A stretch of DNA of 5,753 bases from Planctomycetales bacterium. GTDB lineage: Bacteria; Planctomycetota; Planctomycetia; Pirellulales; UBA7805. The translations under genes and the position numbers were made by a program. Location: positions 1 to 5,753 of the forward strand of contig WVZU01000159.1 in the NCBI GenBank assembly GCA_011772275.1, given 5' to 3'. Under the pieces are notes generated by a model. It did not search any database, had not been told where the DNA came from, and saw only the letters and a list, made by a program, of their open reading frames with translations. Positions 1 through 5,601 of this stretch are shown piece by piece (within the stretch, counting starts at the first letter, position 1; every line of letters starts with the position of its first letter).

Positions 1-71
1 GGCAAGATGAGTGTGTCGGCAGCGAATATCTTCTCAGAGGGTGTTTTCAGCGGTGCCTGGAAATGAAATAA
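1..71 (+). other. Possible 3' tail of an upstream gene
   Basis: Two + strand frames are open from the window edge. One ends at TGA 64-66 and would finish ...FSGAWK. The other ends at TAA 69-71 and would finish ...QRCLEMK. Either could be the last ~21 codons of a gene that begins outside the window. The terminator-like hairpin that starts at base 72 supports a gene ending here. The first frame has slightly more G/C at third codon positions, but the stretch is too short to decide. No protein family can be recognised. Confidence 0.25.
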
Positions 72-72
72 T
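44..72 (+). promoter_or_regulatory. Candidate sigma-70-like promoter for the helical protein/SPFH operon
   Basis: TTTTCA (44-49, 4 of 6 matches to TTGACA) and AATAAT (67-72, 5 of 6 matches to TATAAT) are separated by exactly 17 bp. Initiation about 7 bases downstream would fall near base 79, in the loop of the terminator hairpin. The new transcript would then lack the left arm of that hairpin and escape termination. This is a consensus match only; planctomycete promoters are poorly characterised. Confidence 0.3.
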
Positions 73-97
73 GCCGGTGGGCTTCTGGCAGTTTTTT
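72..97 (+). terminator. Probable rho-independent terminator of the upstream gene
   Basis: TGCCGG (72-77) pairs with CTGGCA (85-90) to give a 6-bp stem with one G-U pair and a 7-base loop. One base later come six T (92-97). A GC-rich stem followed at once by a T-run is the classic intrinsic terminator layout. It lies 1-6 bases after the two possible upstream stop codons. The stem is short, so strength is uncertain. Confidence 0.5.
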
Positions 98-119
98 CCT
101 GATTACCAACGGCGGTCTC

Positions 120-629
120 ATGCCTGATCCTCGGGAACACGCGGAAAACCGCAACCTGATCGAAACGGTCTTACGGCACATTCCGGGGTTTCGCGGTTAC
201 CTGGAAAAAGAATACCGGCGTGAAAGCGACTCGTTGCAGCGCCAGTGGCTGGCCGATCGGTTGGATCGCAGCAAGCGCGGGCTGGATGATTTCAGTCGGG
301 CGCTGGTGGACGCCGGGCAGATTGATGATTTACCGCAGTGCGACCGGCTGCGCGGACGGATTGATAAATTGTCGTCGCGAATCCGCAGTGCGATGGATGG
401 ATACAGCGGTTTCTTTGATCTGGTGCGGATTGACGAGTCGGTGTTGGATCGAGTTTACCGGTTCGACGGCGAGTTGATCGACCGGGTTGACGATTTTGCG
501 ACGCGGGTAGAGGGCTTGCCGGCGGAACCCGCCTCGGGCGGGGTCGCGGTTGCTCACTTGTTAAACGAGACGGAAGCACTGGAAAAAGTCTGGGACGAAC
601 GGGACGATATCCTCAAGGGGCTCGATTGA
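120..629 (+). CDS. Conserved helical protein of unknown function, partner of the SPFH protein
   Basis: This 169-aa protein has no signal peptide or membrane helix and is rich in Asp, Arg and Leu with heptad-like stretches, so it is probably a soluble, mostly alpha-helical cytoplasmic protein. Two blocks look conserved: IPGFRGYLEKEYRR at residues 21-34 and GYSGFFD at 94-100, the latter followed by an amphipathic helix with the pattern LDRVYRFDGELIDRV. From memory, proteins with this 'IPG-x-x-GY...ExRR' and 'GYSGFFD' pattern recur in diverse bacteria close to SPFH-domain genes, but no function is established that I know of. The ATG at 120 is preceded by an in-frame stop at 69-71 and only a weak GGCGGT at 111-116; no in-frame ATG, GTG or TTG lies between. 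The SPFH gene follows after 85 bp in the same direction, so the two are probably co-transcribed. A role as adaptor or regulator of the SPFH protein is inference. Confidence 0.85.
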   Translation: MPDPREHAENRNLIETVLRHIPGFRGYLEKEYRRESDSLQRQWLADRLDRSKRGLDDFSRALVDAGQIDDLPQCDRLRGRIDKLSSRIRSAMDGYSGFFDLVRIDESVLDRVYRFDGELIDRVDDFATRVEGLPAEPASGGVAVAHLLNETEALEKVWDERDDILKGLD

Positions 630-700
630 AGTCCCTGGCCCATCGCCGGCTGCGAGTCCAGGCTGGGATACGTCGGAATCGGATAACAAAAAAACGGGAT

Positions 701-706
701 AGGGAC
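701..706 (+). promoter_or_regulatory. Ribosome binding site of the SPFH gene
   Basis: AGGGAC lies 8 bases before the ATG at 715. It is the clearest Shine-Dalgarno-like sequence in the window and supports that start. Confidence 0.5.
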
Positions 707-714
707 AGCTGACC

Positions 715-2121
715 ATGGCACGTCGTCTGGAAGTCATCGATTTTTTTGACCAGGGGAACCGCAGCCTTGTGCATCGGGTGCCGCCCCAGGGGTCGGCGGA
801 CATTCAGCTGGGTGCGCAATTAATCGTCCAGGAAAACCAGGAAGCGATCTTTTTCCGGGACGGCAAGGCCTTCGACAGTTTCGGACCCGGCCGCTACACA
901 TTGACCACGGCCAACGTGCCGTTGCTGACACGGATCCTGACGATTCCCTGGGAAAAGTCGCCGTTTCAGGCCCAGGTTTACTTTTTTGGCAAGCAGACGT
1001 TCGTGGACCAGAAATGGGGGACGCGTCAGCCGATCGTGTTCAAGGACGCCGAGTTTGGCTTGGTGCGGCTGCGAAGTTTTGGCAAGTACTCGTTTCGTAT
1101 CCAGGATTCGGTGCTGCTGCTGAACGAGCTGGTCGGTACGCAAGACAAGTACACCACGGATGAGGTGACTTCCTATCTGAAGGACCTCATCGTGGCTCGG
1201 ATGACGGACTTGCTGGGGACGATAGGGTCGAGCATCGTTGAGTTGCCGGCAAAATACGACGAGGTGGCTTCGGCCACGCGGGCCAAGGTGTCCGAGGAGT
1301 TTGCCAAGTACGGTTTCGAGCTGGTCGATTTCTTTATCAATGCCATCACACCGCCGGAAGAGGTGCAAAAGGCCATCGATGCTCGTAGTGCCATGGGCGC
1401 CGTGGGTGACCTGAATGCGTTTCTGAAATTCCAAGCGGCCAACAGCATGTCGAAGCTGGCCGAGCGGGGTGGGGGCGAGATGGGCAGTGGTGCGATGGGC
1501 ATGGGCATGGGGGCCGGTTTCGGCATGATGATGCCGGGGATGTTGCAACAGGCGATGGCGGCGGGCCAGCCCGCGACGCCCGCTACCGGCACACCGCCCG
1601 TGACGGCTCCTCCCGGCGGACCCGCCGCGACGGCCGGTAGCACGGCGGGTGCGGTGGCTGCTGCGGGGGCCGCCAACACGGCGACTGCTGATTTCGGCGA
1701 TTTGGCGCCGGTGGTCACGGATCCCCGGGCGCTGGTCCGCGCCGTGGCGGAAGCGGCAGGCTACGAGATTGGGGAAGAGGGGGATGTGTGGCGGATTACC
1801 GTGGCGACGGGGTCCCTCCGCAAACAGGTTGTGCAGGTGCGTTTCGACACCAGGGACGAAGAAGGGCACGCTCTGATCAGCTACAAGTCCGTTTGTGGTC
1901 CCGCCACCGAGAAAAACGCCATGAAGCTGCTGCGTTACAACACGCGACTGGTCCACGGTGCCTTTGCCGTCGCCGATTCCGGCAGCGGCGAAATGGTGGT
2001 CATCCAGGCCAACCAGCTGGCGGAAACGGCCGATCCGATGGAGGTCACCCGGGTGTTAACGTCGGTCGCCTGGCAGGCGGACAAGGTGGAAGAGAAACTG
2101 CTGGGCGACGATCGGCACTAG
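715..2121 (+). CDS. SPFH-domain protein, YdjI / 'virion core protein' class, with C-terminal YbjN-like domain
   Basis: This 468-aa protein has three parts. Residues ~25-225 are the SPFH domain of the YdjI class, recognisable by [16 protein letters not shown] (36-51), [15 protein letters not shown] (57-71), [10 protein letters not shown] (82-91), WGTRQPI (101-107) and [10 protein letters not shown] (120-129). Residues ~252-326 are a linker, first Gly/Met-rich (MGMGMG), then Pro/Ala/Thr-rich. Residues ~330-462 form a compact alpha/beta domain with the pattern [17 protein letters not shown]...[19 protein letters not shown], which resembles YbjN/type III secretion chaperone-like folds. There is no membrane helix or signal peptide, so it is likely cytoplasmic and may bind the membrane peripherally. 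In Bacillus subtilis, YdjI acts with the PspA-like YdjF and with YdjG/YdjH in membrane stress; many relatives end in a zinc ribbon, and this one does not. It follows the helical protein gene by 85 bp. The SPFH assignment is strong; the C-terminal call is from pattern only. Confidence 0.9.
   Translation: MARRLEVIDFFDQGNRSLVHRVPPQGSADIQLGAQLIVQENQEAIFFRDGKAFDSFGPGRYTLTTANVPLLTRILTIPWEKSPFQAQVYFFGKQTFVDQKWGTRQPIVFKDAEFGLVRLRSFGKYSFRIQDSVLLLNELVGTQDKYTTDEVTSYLKDLIVARMTDLLGTIGSSIVELPAKYDEVASATRAKVSEEFAKYGFELVDFFINAITPPEEVQKAIDARSAMGAVGDLNAFLKFQAANSMSKLAERGGGEMGSGAMGMGMGAGFGMMMPGMLQQAMAAGQPATPATGTPPVTAPPGGPAATAGSTAGAVAAAGAANTATADFGDLAPVVTDPRALVRAVAEAAGYEIGEEGDVWRITVATGSLRKQVVQVRFDTRDEEGHALISYKSVCGPATEKNAMKLLRYNTRLVHGAFAVADSGSGEMVVIQANQLAETADPMEVTRVLTSVAWQADKVEEKLLGDDRH
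1702..2100 (+). other. YbjN / type III chaperone-like domain within the SPFH protein
   Basis: Residues ~330-462 are separated from the SPFH core by the low-complexity linker. An N-terminal helix ([15 protein letters not shown]) leads into strands with WRITVATG and VVQVRFD. A helix containing [13 protein letters not shown] follows, then two strands and a C-terminal helix ([20 protein letters not shown]). This order of helix, sheet, helix, sheet and long terminal helix matches my recollection of YbjN-family sensory regulators and type III chaperones. The single Cys (394) rules out a zinc ribbon in this part. Confidence 0.5.
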
Positions 2122-2150
2122 CCGACGGTCAAGCGAAAGATTTCGGGTCC

Positions 2151-2173
2151 CACTGCTGGGTTGCTCAGCAGTG
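2151..2173. other. Stem-loop downstream of the SPFH gene
   Basis: CACTGCTG (2151-2158) and CAGCAGTG (2166-2173) form a perfect 8-bp stem around a 7-base loop, 29 bases after the stop codon. No T-run follows, so it is not a standard intrinsic terminator. It could protect the mRNA 3' end or assist factor-dependent termination. Confidence 0.45.
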
Positions 2174-2383
2174 CCAAGACGTTACGTGGAACCCCGGCCG
2201 AAGATTTGAAGATGGAAGGTTGAGGGACCACTCGCCACGATACCGTTGCATAAATGAGCGGTCTGGTCGTCACCCGCGAAGCGGCGAGAAGGAAAAGCCT
2301 GGGCTGCGAGTCGCCGTACGTGTTTAGCCCGGCTGGATTGCTGGTGGAATTCGGGCGGCCAGAAAATCGATGAAGTCGGGGAC

Positions 2384-2443
2384 GCCTCACGGGGTCGCGC
2401 CTCACGGGGTCGCGCCTCACGGGGTCGCGCCTCACGGGGTCGG
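2384..2443. repeat. Four tandem copies of a 15-bp direct repeat
   Basis: The unit GCCTCACGGGGTCGC occurs at 2384-2398, 2399-2413 and 2414-2428 without change, and at 2429-2443 with only the last base altered (C to G). Each unit contains GGGGTCG, the outermost 7 bases of the adjoining inverted repeat. The array therefore looks like repeated duplication of the edge of that palindrome. The near identity suggests recent or ongoing slippage. Confidence 0.95.
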
Positions 2444-2516
2444 GAGTCTTTTTCGCCACTGAAAAACCCTGCAGTGATGGATAGTGGGAATGATGGCGAA
2501 AAAGACTCCCGACCCC
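2436..2516. repeat. 23-bp perfect inverted repeat, REP- or MITE-like palindrome
   Basis: Bases 2436-2458 (beginning GGGGTCGGGAGTC and ending TTTTTCGCCA) are the exact reverse complement of 2494-2516 (beginning TGGCGAAAAA and ending GACTCCCGACCCC). A 35-base spacer lies between. The spacer can form smaller competing stems, for example CACTG (2457-2461) with CAGTG (2472-2476). A perfect 23-bp dyad cannot be chance. Its GGGGTC-type ends recall REP-like repeats mobilised by RAYT/Y1 transposases, which is inference. The five T lie inside the stem, not after it, so a simple intrinsic terminator is less likely. Confidence 0.9.
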
Positions 2517-2561
2517 TTCCGGTCGCATCTCGCCGCACCGGGCTGGTTCTTTGCCGGACGC

Positions 2562-2726
2562 ATGGCATCTTCAAGGGCCAAGCTGGAACTTGGTAGGGGG
2601 TGGGGGCTGGCTCTGGTGTTTTGTCGGGTGGGAGGCGCCTCCTGCCTGTGCGTGGTTCGGACGGTCCGGATGGATCGACTTGTAAAGTTCCATGGGGGGG
2701 ACCTGGGGGGACGTTCTGTCGCGTGA
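2562..2726 (+). other. Possible out-of-frame N-terminal segment of the ABC permease
   Basis: In a different frame from the permease, ATG 2562 opens a 54-codon stretch. It has a basic start (residues SSRAKLELGRGW), then a hydrophobic segment (GLALVFCRVGGASCLCVV), then RTVRMDRLVKFHGGDLGG. It ends at TGA 2724-2726, overlapping an in-frame permease GTG at 2723 as GTGA. If the run of six G at 2705-2710 had seven, the frame would continue directly as ...GGDLGGTFCRVIINTVVLV, supplying the first membrane helix expected in this permease family. The stretch has more G/C at third positions (about 66 %) than the permease frame over the same bases (about 54 %). It may be a frameshift, a sequencing error or a coupled short ORF. 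Confidence 0.4.
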
Positions 2727-4204
2727 TCATCAACACGGTTGTTCTGGTCTGTGGGACGCTGGCGATTTGTATCCCGATGGGGGTATTGCTGGCGGTGTGC
2801 ATCACCCGCACGAATCTGCCGGGCCGCCGCGGGCTGCTGTTGCTGATCGGCCTCCTGCTGCTGGTGCCCTTGTACCTGCAAACGGGTGCCTGGCAGGCCG
2901 GTTTTGGACTGCAGGGCTGGTATACACTGGCTAGTGGACACGAGCTGGTCAAGCAGATGCGTGGCGCCGTGTGGGTGCATGGGGTCAGCGGAGTGGCTTG
3001 GGTGACGCTGATTGTGGCGGTCGGCTTGAGAACGGTGCCACGAGCTTTGGAAGAGGAAGCCTTGCTGCATGGATCGGCGGCTGTCGTGTTACGGACGGTC
3101 ACCTTGCCGCAGGCGTTTGGCGCGATGGGCATTGCCGCGTTGTGGGTGGCGGTGACGACGGCGGGCGAAATGACCGTGACGGACCTGTTTCGCGTCCGCA
3201 CTTACGCGGAGGAGCTCTACTTGGCTCATGCGGCCACCGCGGACATGGACGCAACGGCCCTGCAGCTGATACCGGGTATGATCGTGACGGCCGTGATGGT
3301 CGCCGCCGGTTTGCTGCTGTGCCATCGGCTGATGCCGCGCCAGGAATCCATTTCCTTTCGGCCGCAGCGCGACTTTGACCTGGGCGGCTGGCGCTGGCCC
3401 CTATTTGGCCTGGTGGTCGCCATCGTACTCGTGCTGGTGGGGATTCCGTTGTGGAACCTGGTTTATCGGGCGGGTGTTGAGGTTTCTGGGACGGCAGACG
3501 GCGTGACAGCCCGCAGCTGGCAAATATCTAAATTTATCGAGCTGGTTTTTGTCCAGTCGCACCAGCAATTTGGGCAGGAGCTGCTTTGTTCGCTGGTGGT
3601 GGGTATCAGCAGTGCGAGCCTGGTGCTGGTTTTCGCCAGCTTGTTGGCTTGGTGGGGCGGAGCGGGTCGCTGGCAGGCGGCCGGGGTGTACCTGGTCGTG
3701 GCGATTTGCCTGGCGGTACCTGGTCCGTTGTTGGGGGTGGCCGTGATTGGTTTGTTGAGCGGCTGGCCGCGTGTGTACGATTCGCTGGTTGCCCCCAGTC
3801 TGGCGATTTCGCTGAGCGCCCTGCCGGTGGCCACGATGATCATGTGGCACGCCTTGCGCAGCATTCCCGCCAGCGTGTTGGATGCCGCTCGCCAGGAGGG
3901 CGCCAGCCCCGCCGCTCAACTGCTGTACCTTGCCCTGCCCGCTCGGTGGCCCGCGCTGGCCATTTGCTGGCTGATCGTGCTGATCCTGGCGGTGGGCGAC
4001 TTGTCGGCCAGCCAGTTGGTGCAGGTTCCTGGTCAAGAGACGCTGGCCAACCGTGTTTTCGATCGTTTGCACAGCGGTGCTTACGACCAGGTCTGCGGCG
4101 CGTTTCTCGCCCTGCTCGGCTTGCTCGCCTGTCTGACCCCCCTGCTTTTTTATTTGGCAAGGCTGTGGCAACGGCAGCTGGTTGGGTCCGGCCAAGTTGA
4201 ATGA
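2600..4204 (+). CDS. ABC transporter permease with two fused permease domains, Fe(III)/thiamine (FbpB/ThiP) type
   Basis: The 534-aa frame encodes an inner-membrane permease with about eleven membrane helices and two copies of the binding-protein-dependent permease domain. The first spans residues ~44-243, starting at NTVVLVCGTLAICIPMG, with its EAA cytoplasmic loop at 152-170 (EEALLHGSAAVVLRTVTLP). The second spans ~325-522, with its EAA loop at 428-447 (DAARQEGASPAAQLLYLALP). Phrases such as AGEMTVTDLFRVRTYAEE and VGDLSASQLVQVPG match the ferric iron/thiamine class, but the substrate is unknown. No ATPase or binding-protein gene is adjacent. The N-terminus is doubtful: residues 1-42 are Gly/Ser-rich, without the helix normally found before the first domain, and GTG 2600 has no spaced Shine-Dalgarno. 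GTG 2648 (GGAGG 12 bases upstream) or GTG 2723 are alternatives, or the true start is out of frame at 2562. An in-frame TAG at 2594 blocks longer starts. Confidence 0.85.
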   Translation: MGAGSGVLSGGRRLLPVRGSDGPDGSTCKVPWGGPGGTFCRVIINTVVLVCGTLAICIPMGVLLAVCITRTNLPGRRGLLLLIGLLLLVPLYLQTGAWQAGFGLQGWYTLASGHELVKQMRGAVWVHGVSGVAWVTLIVAVGLRTVPRALEEEALLHGSAAVVLRTVTLPQAFGAMGIAALWVAVTTAGEMTVTDLFRVRTYAEELYLAHAATADMDATALQLIPGMIVTAVMVAAGLLLCHRLMPRQESISFRPQRDFDLGGWRWPLFGLVVAIVLVLVGIPLWNLVYRAGVEVSGTADGVTARSWQISKFIELVFVQSHQQFGQELLCSLVVGISSASLVLVFASLLAWWGGAGRWQAAGVYLVVAICLAVPGPLLGVAVIGLLSGWPRVYDSLVAPSLAISLSALPVATMIMWHALRSIPASVLDAARQEGASPAAQLLYLALPARWPALAICWLIVLILAVGDLSASQLVQVPGQETLANRVFDRLHSGAYDQVCGAFLALLGLLACLTPLLFYLARLWQRQLVGSGQVE

Positions 4205-4224
4205 CCGGCGATGAATGAGCGTGT

Positions 4225-4253
4225 GGGCGGGTGGGGGTGCGCAGGGGAGGGGG
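4225..4253 (+). other. Potential G-quadruplex-forming run
   Basis: Five G-runs of lengths 3, 3, 5, 4 and 5 are separated by C, T, TGCGCA and A. This satisfies the usual G3+N1-7 quadruplex pattern on the + strand. It lies 20 bases after the permease stop and directly abuts the next hairpin. Any role in transcript ending is inference. Confidence 0.45.
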
Positions 4254-4291
4254 CATACGCAAGGGCTTGGCAGGGATCTGCGGTGCGTATG
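4254..4291. other. Bulged hairpin in the permease-peptidase gap
   Basis: CATACGCA (4254-4261) pairs perfectly with TGCGTATG (4284-4291). Inside the loop, GCAG (4270-4273) pairs with CTGC (4278-4281) around GGAT. The nearest T-run (4310-4314) is 18 bases away, so it is not a standard terminator. It could act with the preceding G-run at the 3' end of the permease mRNA. Confidence 0.4.
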
Positions 4292-4345
4292 GCCAGCGGC
4301 AGGGTACGATTTTTCCGCTCGCCCGCGCTGCTCATCGCGGCCGCC

Positions 4346-4354
4346 TGCTATGAT
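4346..4354 (+). promoter_or_regulatory. Candidate extended -10 promoter of the DUF1570 gene
   Basis: TGCTATGAT fits the extended -10 pattern TGnTATAAT with one mismatch. No good -35 is visible 17 bp upstream, as expected for this promoter type. Transcription would begin near 4361. That makes the GTG at 4363 nearly leaderless, or leaves a ~30-base leader before ATG 4393. Confidence 0.4.
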
Positions 4355-4362
4355 AGAGTGTA

Positions 4363-5601
4363 GTGATTTCTGAATGCGCAAAAGCCGTGCCGATGACCTT
4401 TCCGCGCTTGCGATCAAGACCGGTTACGTTGTCCTGGAGGATTGCGATCTGCGGTGCCCTGTGGGGCTGCCTGGCTGCCGGATCCATTCTCTGTGGCGAC
4501 GAGTATTTTTTCTTAAAGAAAAATGGTACGGAAGTACAAGTCCGCGGGCGGGTGATTGTCGAAGCGGAAGATGGTGGAGCGCTGATCGAGGACCGCGCGG
4601 GCCGACTTTGGGCGGCAGAGTCGGATCAGATCGTGAAGCGGGAAAAGGACCAGGTGCCCTTTGCGCGGCTGGACGCGGACAAGATGGCTGAGGCGGTGTT
4701 GGATCAGCTGCCGGACGGGTTCGACGTCCACAAAACGGCTCATTACCTGATCTGTTACAACACGTCGCCAGCCTATGCTCGGTGGTGCGGTGGGTTGTTC
4801 GAGCGTCTTTATCGGGCGTTCAACAATTTTTGGGACCGGCAGGGGATGACGCTCAGCGAACCTGCGGGCCTACTGGTGGCCATTATTTTTTCTGACGAGC
4901 GTACCTATCGGGAGTATGCGGTCGTCGAACTGGGCGAATCGGTCCATTCCATCGTGGGCTACTACAACCTGATGACCAACCGGGTAGTGATGTACGATCT
5001 AACCGGTGCTCAGAAGATCCGCCAGGCAAAAGATCGGGTCCGCCAAAGCGTGGAAATCAATCGCGTGCTCTCGCGGCCGGAAGCTGCCAGCCTGGTGGCC
5101 ACGATCATCCACGAAGCGACCCACCAAATCGCCTTCAACTGCGGCATGCAGACACGGCTGGCCGATGTTCCGATTTGGGTCAGCGAGGGGATTGCCATGT
5201 ATTTCGAGACCCCGGATCTGAAGAGTTCACGCGGTTGGCGGGGTTTAGGAGCGGTCAATCGGACTCGGCTAAAACGGTTTCACAGCCCCAACAGATCGCG
5301 ACCGGCCGATTCGATCAGGGTCTTATTATCCGACGACCGGTGGATCCAGGGACGCGCCGAGGACCCACGCTTTCAAGGTCGTGAGGCGGTGCTGGATGCT
5401 TACGCGGAAGCCTGGTGCCTGGCCTACTACCTGATCAAGCATCATCCTGACGAGTTTGTAAAATACATGCAGCTGCTGGCGGAAAAACGGCCGTTGCAGC
5501 AGGATACGGCCGAGCAGCGGGTTGCGGATTTTGAACGTTTTTTTGGCACTCTTCCGGGCCTGGAGCAGAAATTCCTGCGGCAGATGAGTCGGGTTCGCTG
5601 A
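4363..5601 (+). CDS. Exported DUF1570 HExxH metallopeptidase-like protein
   Basis: This 412-aa protein (402 aa from ATG 4393) belongs to the DUF1570 family, gluzincin-like peptidases abundant in Planctomycetes. The zinc site is intact: H250-E-A-T-H254 in IIHEATHQIAFN, with the probable third ligand E275 in WVSEGIAMYFE. Family hallmarks follow: GAVNRTRL (296-303) and AYAEAWCLAYYLIKHHPDEF (346-365). Residues ~25-45 form a hydrophobic segment after an Arg-rich start, consistent with a signal peptide or membrane anchor, so the catalytic part should lie outside the cytoplasm. Residues ~48-97 are strand-rich and resemble a small beta domain. The substrate is unknown. The start is uncertain: GTG 4363 gives the longest frame, but ATG 4393 (residue 11) places the signal peptide more naturally; neither has a Shine-Dalgarno. 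It lies 158 bp after the permease and probably has its own promoter. Confidence 0.92.
   Translation: MISECAKAVPMTFPRLRSRPVTLSWRIAICGALWGCLAAGSILCGDEYFFLKKNGTEVQVRGRVIVEAEDGGALIEDRAGRLWAAESDQIVKREKDQVPFARLDADKMAEAVLDQLPDGFDVHKTAHYLICYNTSPAYARWCGGLFERLYRAFNNFWDRQGMTLSEPAGLLVAIIFSDERTYREYAVVELGESVHSIVGYYNLMTNRVVMYDLTGAQKIRQAKDRVRQSVEINRVLSRPEAASLVATIIHEATHQIAFNCGMQTRLADVPIWVSEGIAMYFETPDLKSSRGWRGLGAVNRTRLKRFHSPNRSRPADSIRVLLSDDRWIQGRAEDPRFQGREAVLDAYAEAWCLAYYLIKHHPDEFVKYMQLLAEKRPLQQDTAEQRVADFERFFGTLPGLEQKFLRQMSRVR

Larger units (their letters stand above)
2122..2599. other. Non-coding, repeat-bearing gap between the SPFH and permease genes
   Basis: These 478 bases hold no convincing gene. In order they contain the stem-loop at 2151-2173, a featureless stretch to ~2300, an imperfect GGGCT...AGCCC dyad at 2301-2330, the four 15-bp direct repeats (2384-2443) and the long inverted repeat (2436-2516). 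Open frames on both strands cross the repeats, but they read repeat-derived peptides such as PVRRD four times over and are not credible. No tRNA or known RNA was seen. The last ~40 bases, from 2562, may hold the displaced start of the permease. Confidence 0.6.

Noticed and set aside
631..706. Sequestration of the SPFH ribosome binding site by GTCCCT (631-636) pairing with AGGGAC (701-706)
   Set aside because: Only 6 bp plus one wobble over a 64-base loop; such a pairing is likely by chance and is not supported by further stems.
820..1956. A 378-codon open frame on the - strand, antisense to the SPFH gene
   Set aside because: It mirrors an unmistakable SPFH coding sequence. Its product is rich in Arg, His and Gly without recognisable motifs, as expected for a shadow in GC-rich DNA.
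2384..2516. CRISPR array
   Set aside because: The 15-bp units are contiguous with no spacers and are much shorter than CRISPR repeats, and no cas genes are nearby.
2436..2516. Simple intrinsic terminator for the SPFH operon
   Set aside because: It lies over 300 bases after the stop codon, and its T-run is inside the stem instead of after it.
2182..3201. A 339-codon open frame on the - strand across the repeats and the permease start
   Set aside because: It reads the 15-bp repeats as PREAR-type peptide repeats and then runs antisense through permease helices. No domain is recognisable.
3401..4417. A 338-codon open frame on the - strand opposite the permease
   Set aside because: It is antisense to a clear permease domain with two EAA loops; its Gln/Arg/His-rich product is typical of shadow frames.
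4393..4500. Lipoprotein signal in the DUF1570 protein
   Set aside because: The cysteine in ALWGC (residue 36) has Trp at -2, and SILC lacks a small residue at -1, so neither is a good lipobox; an ordinary signal peptide or anchor fits better.
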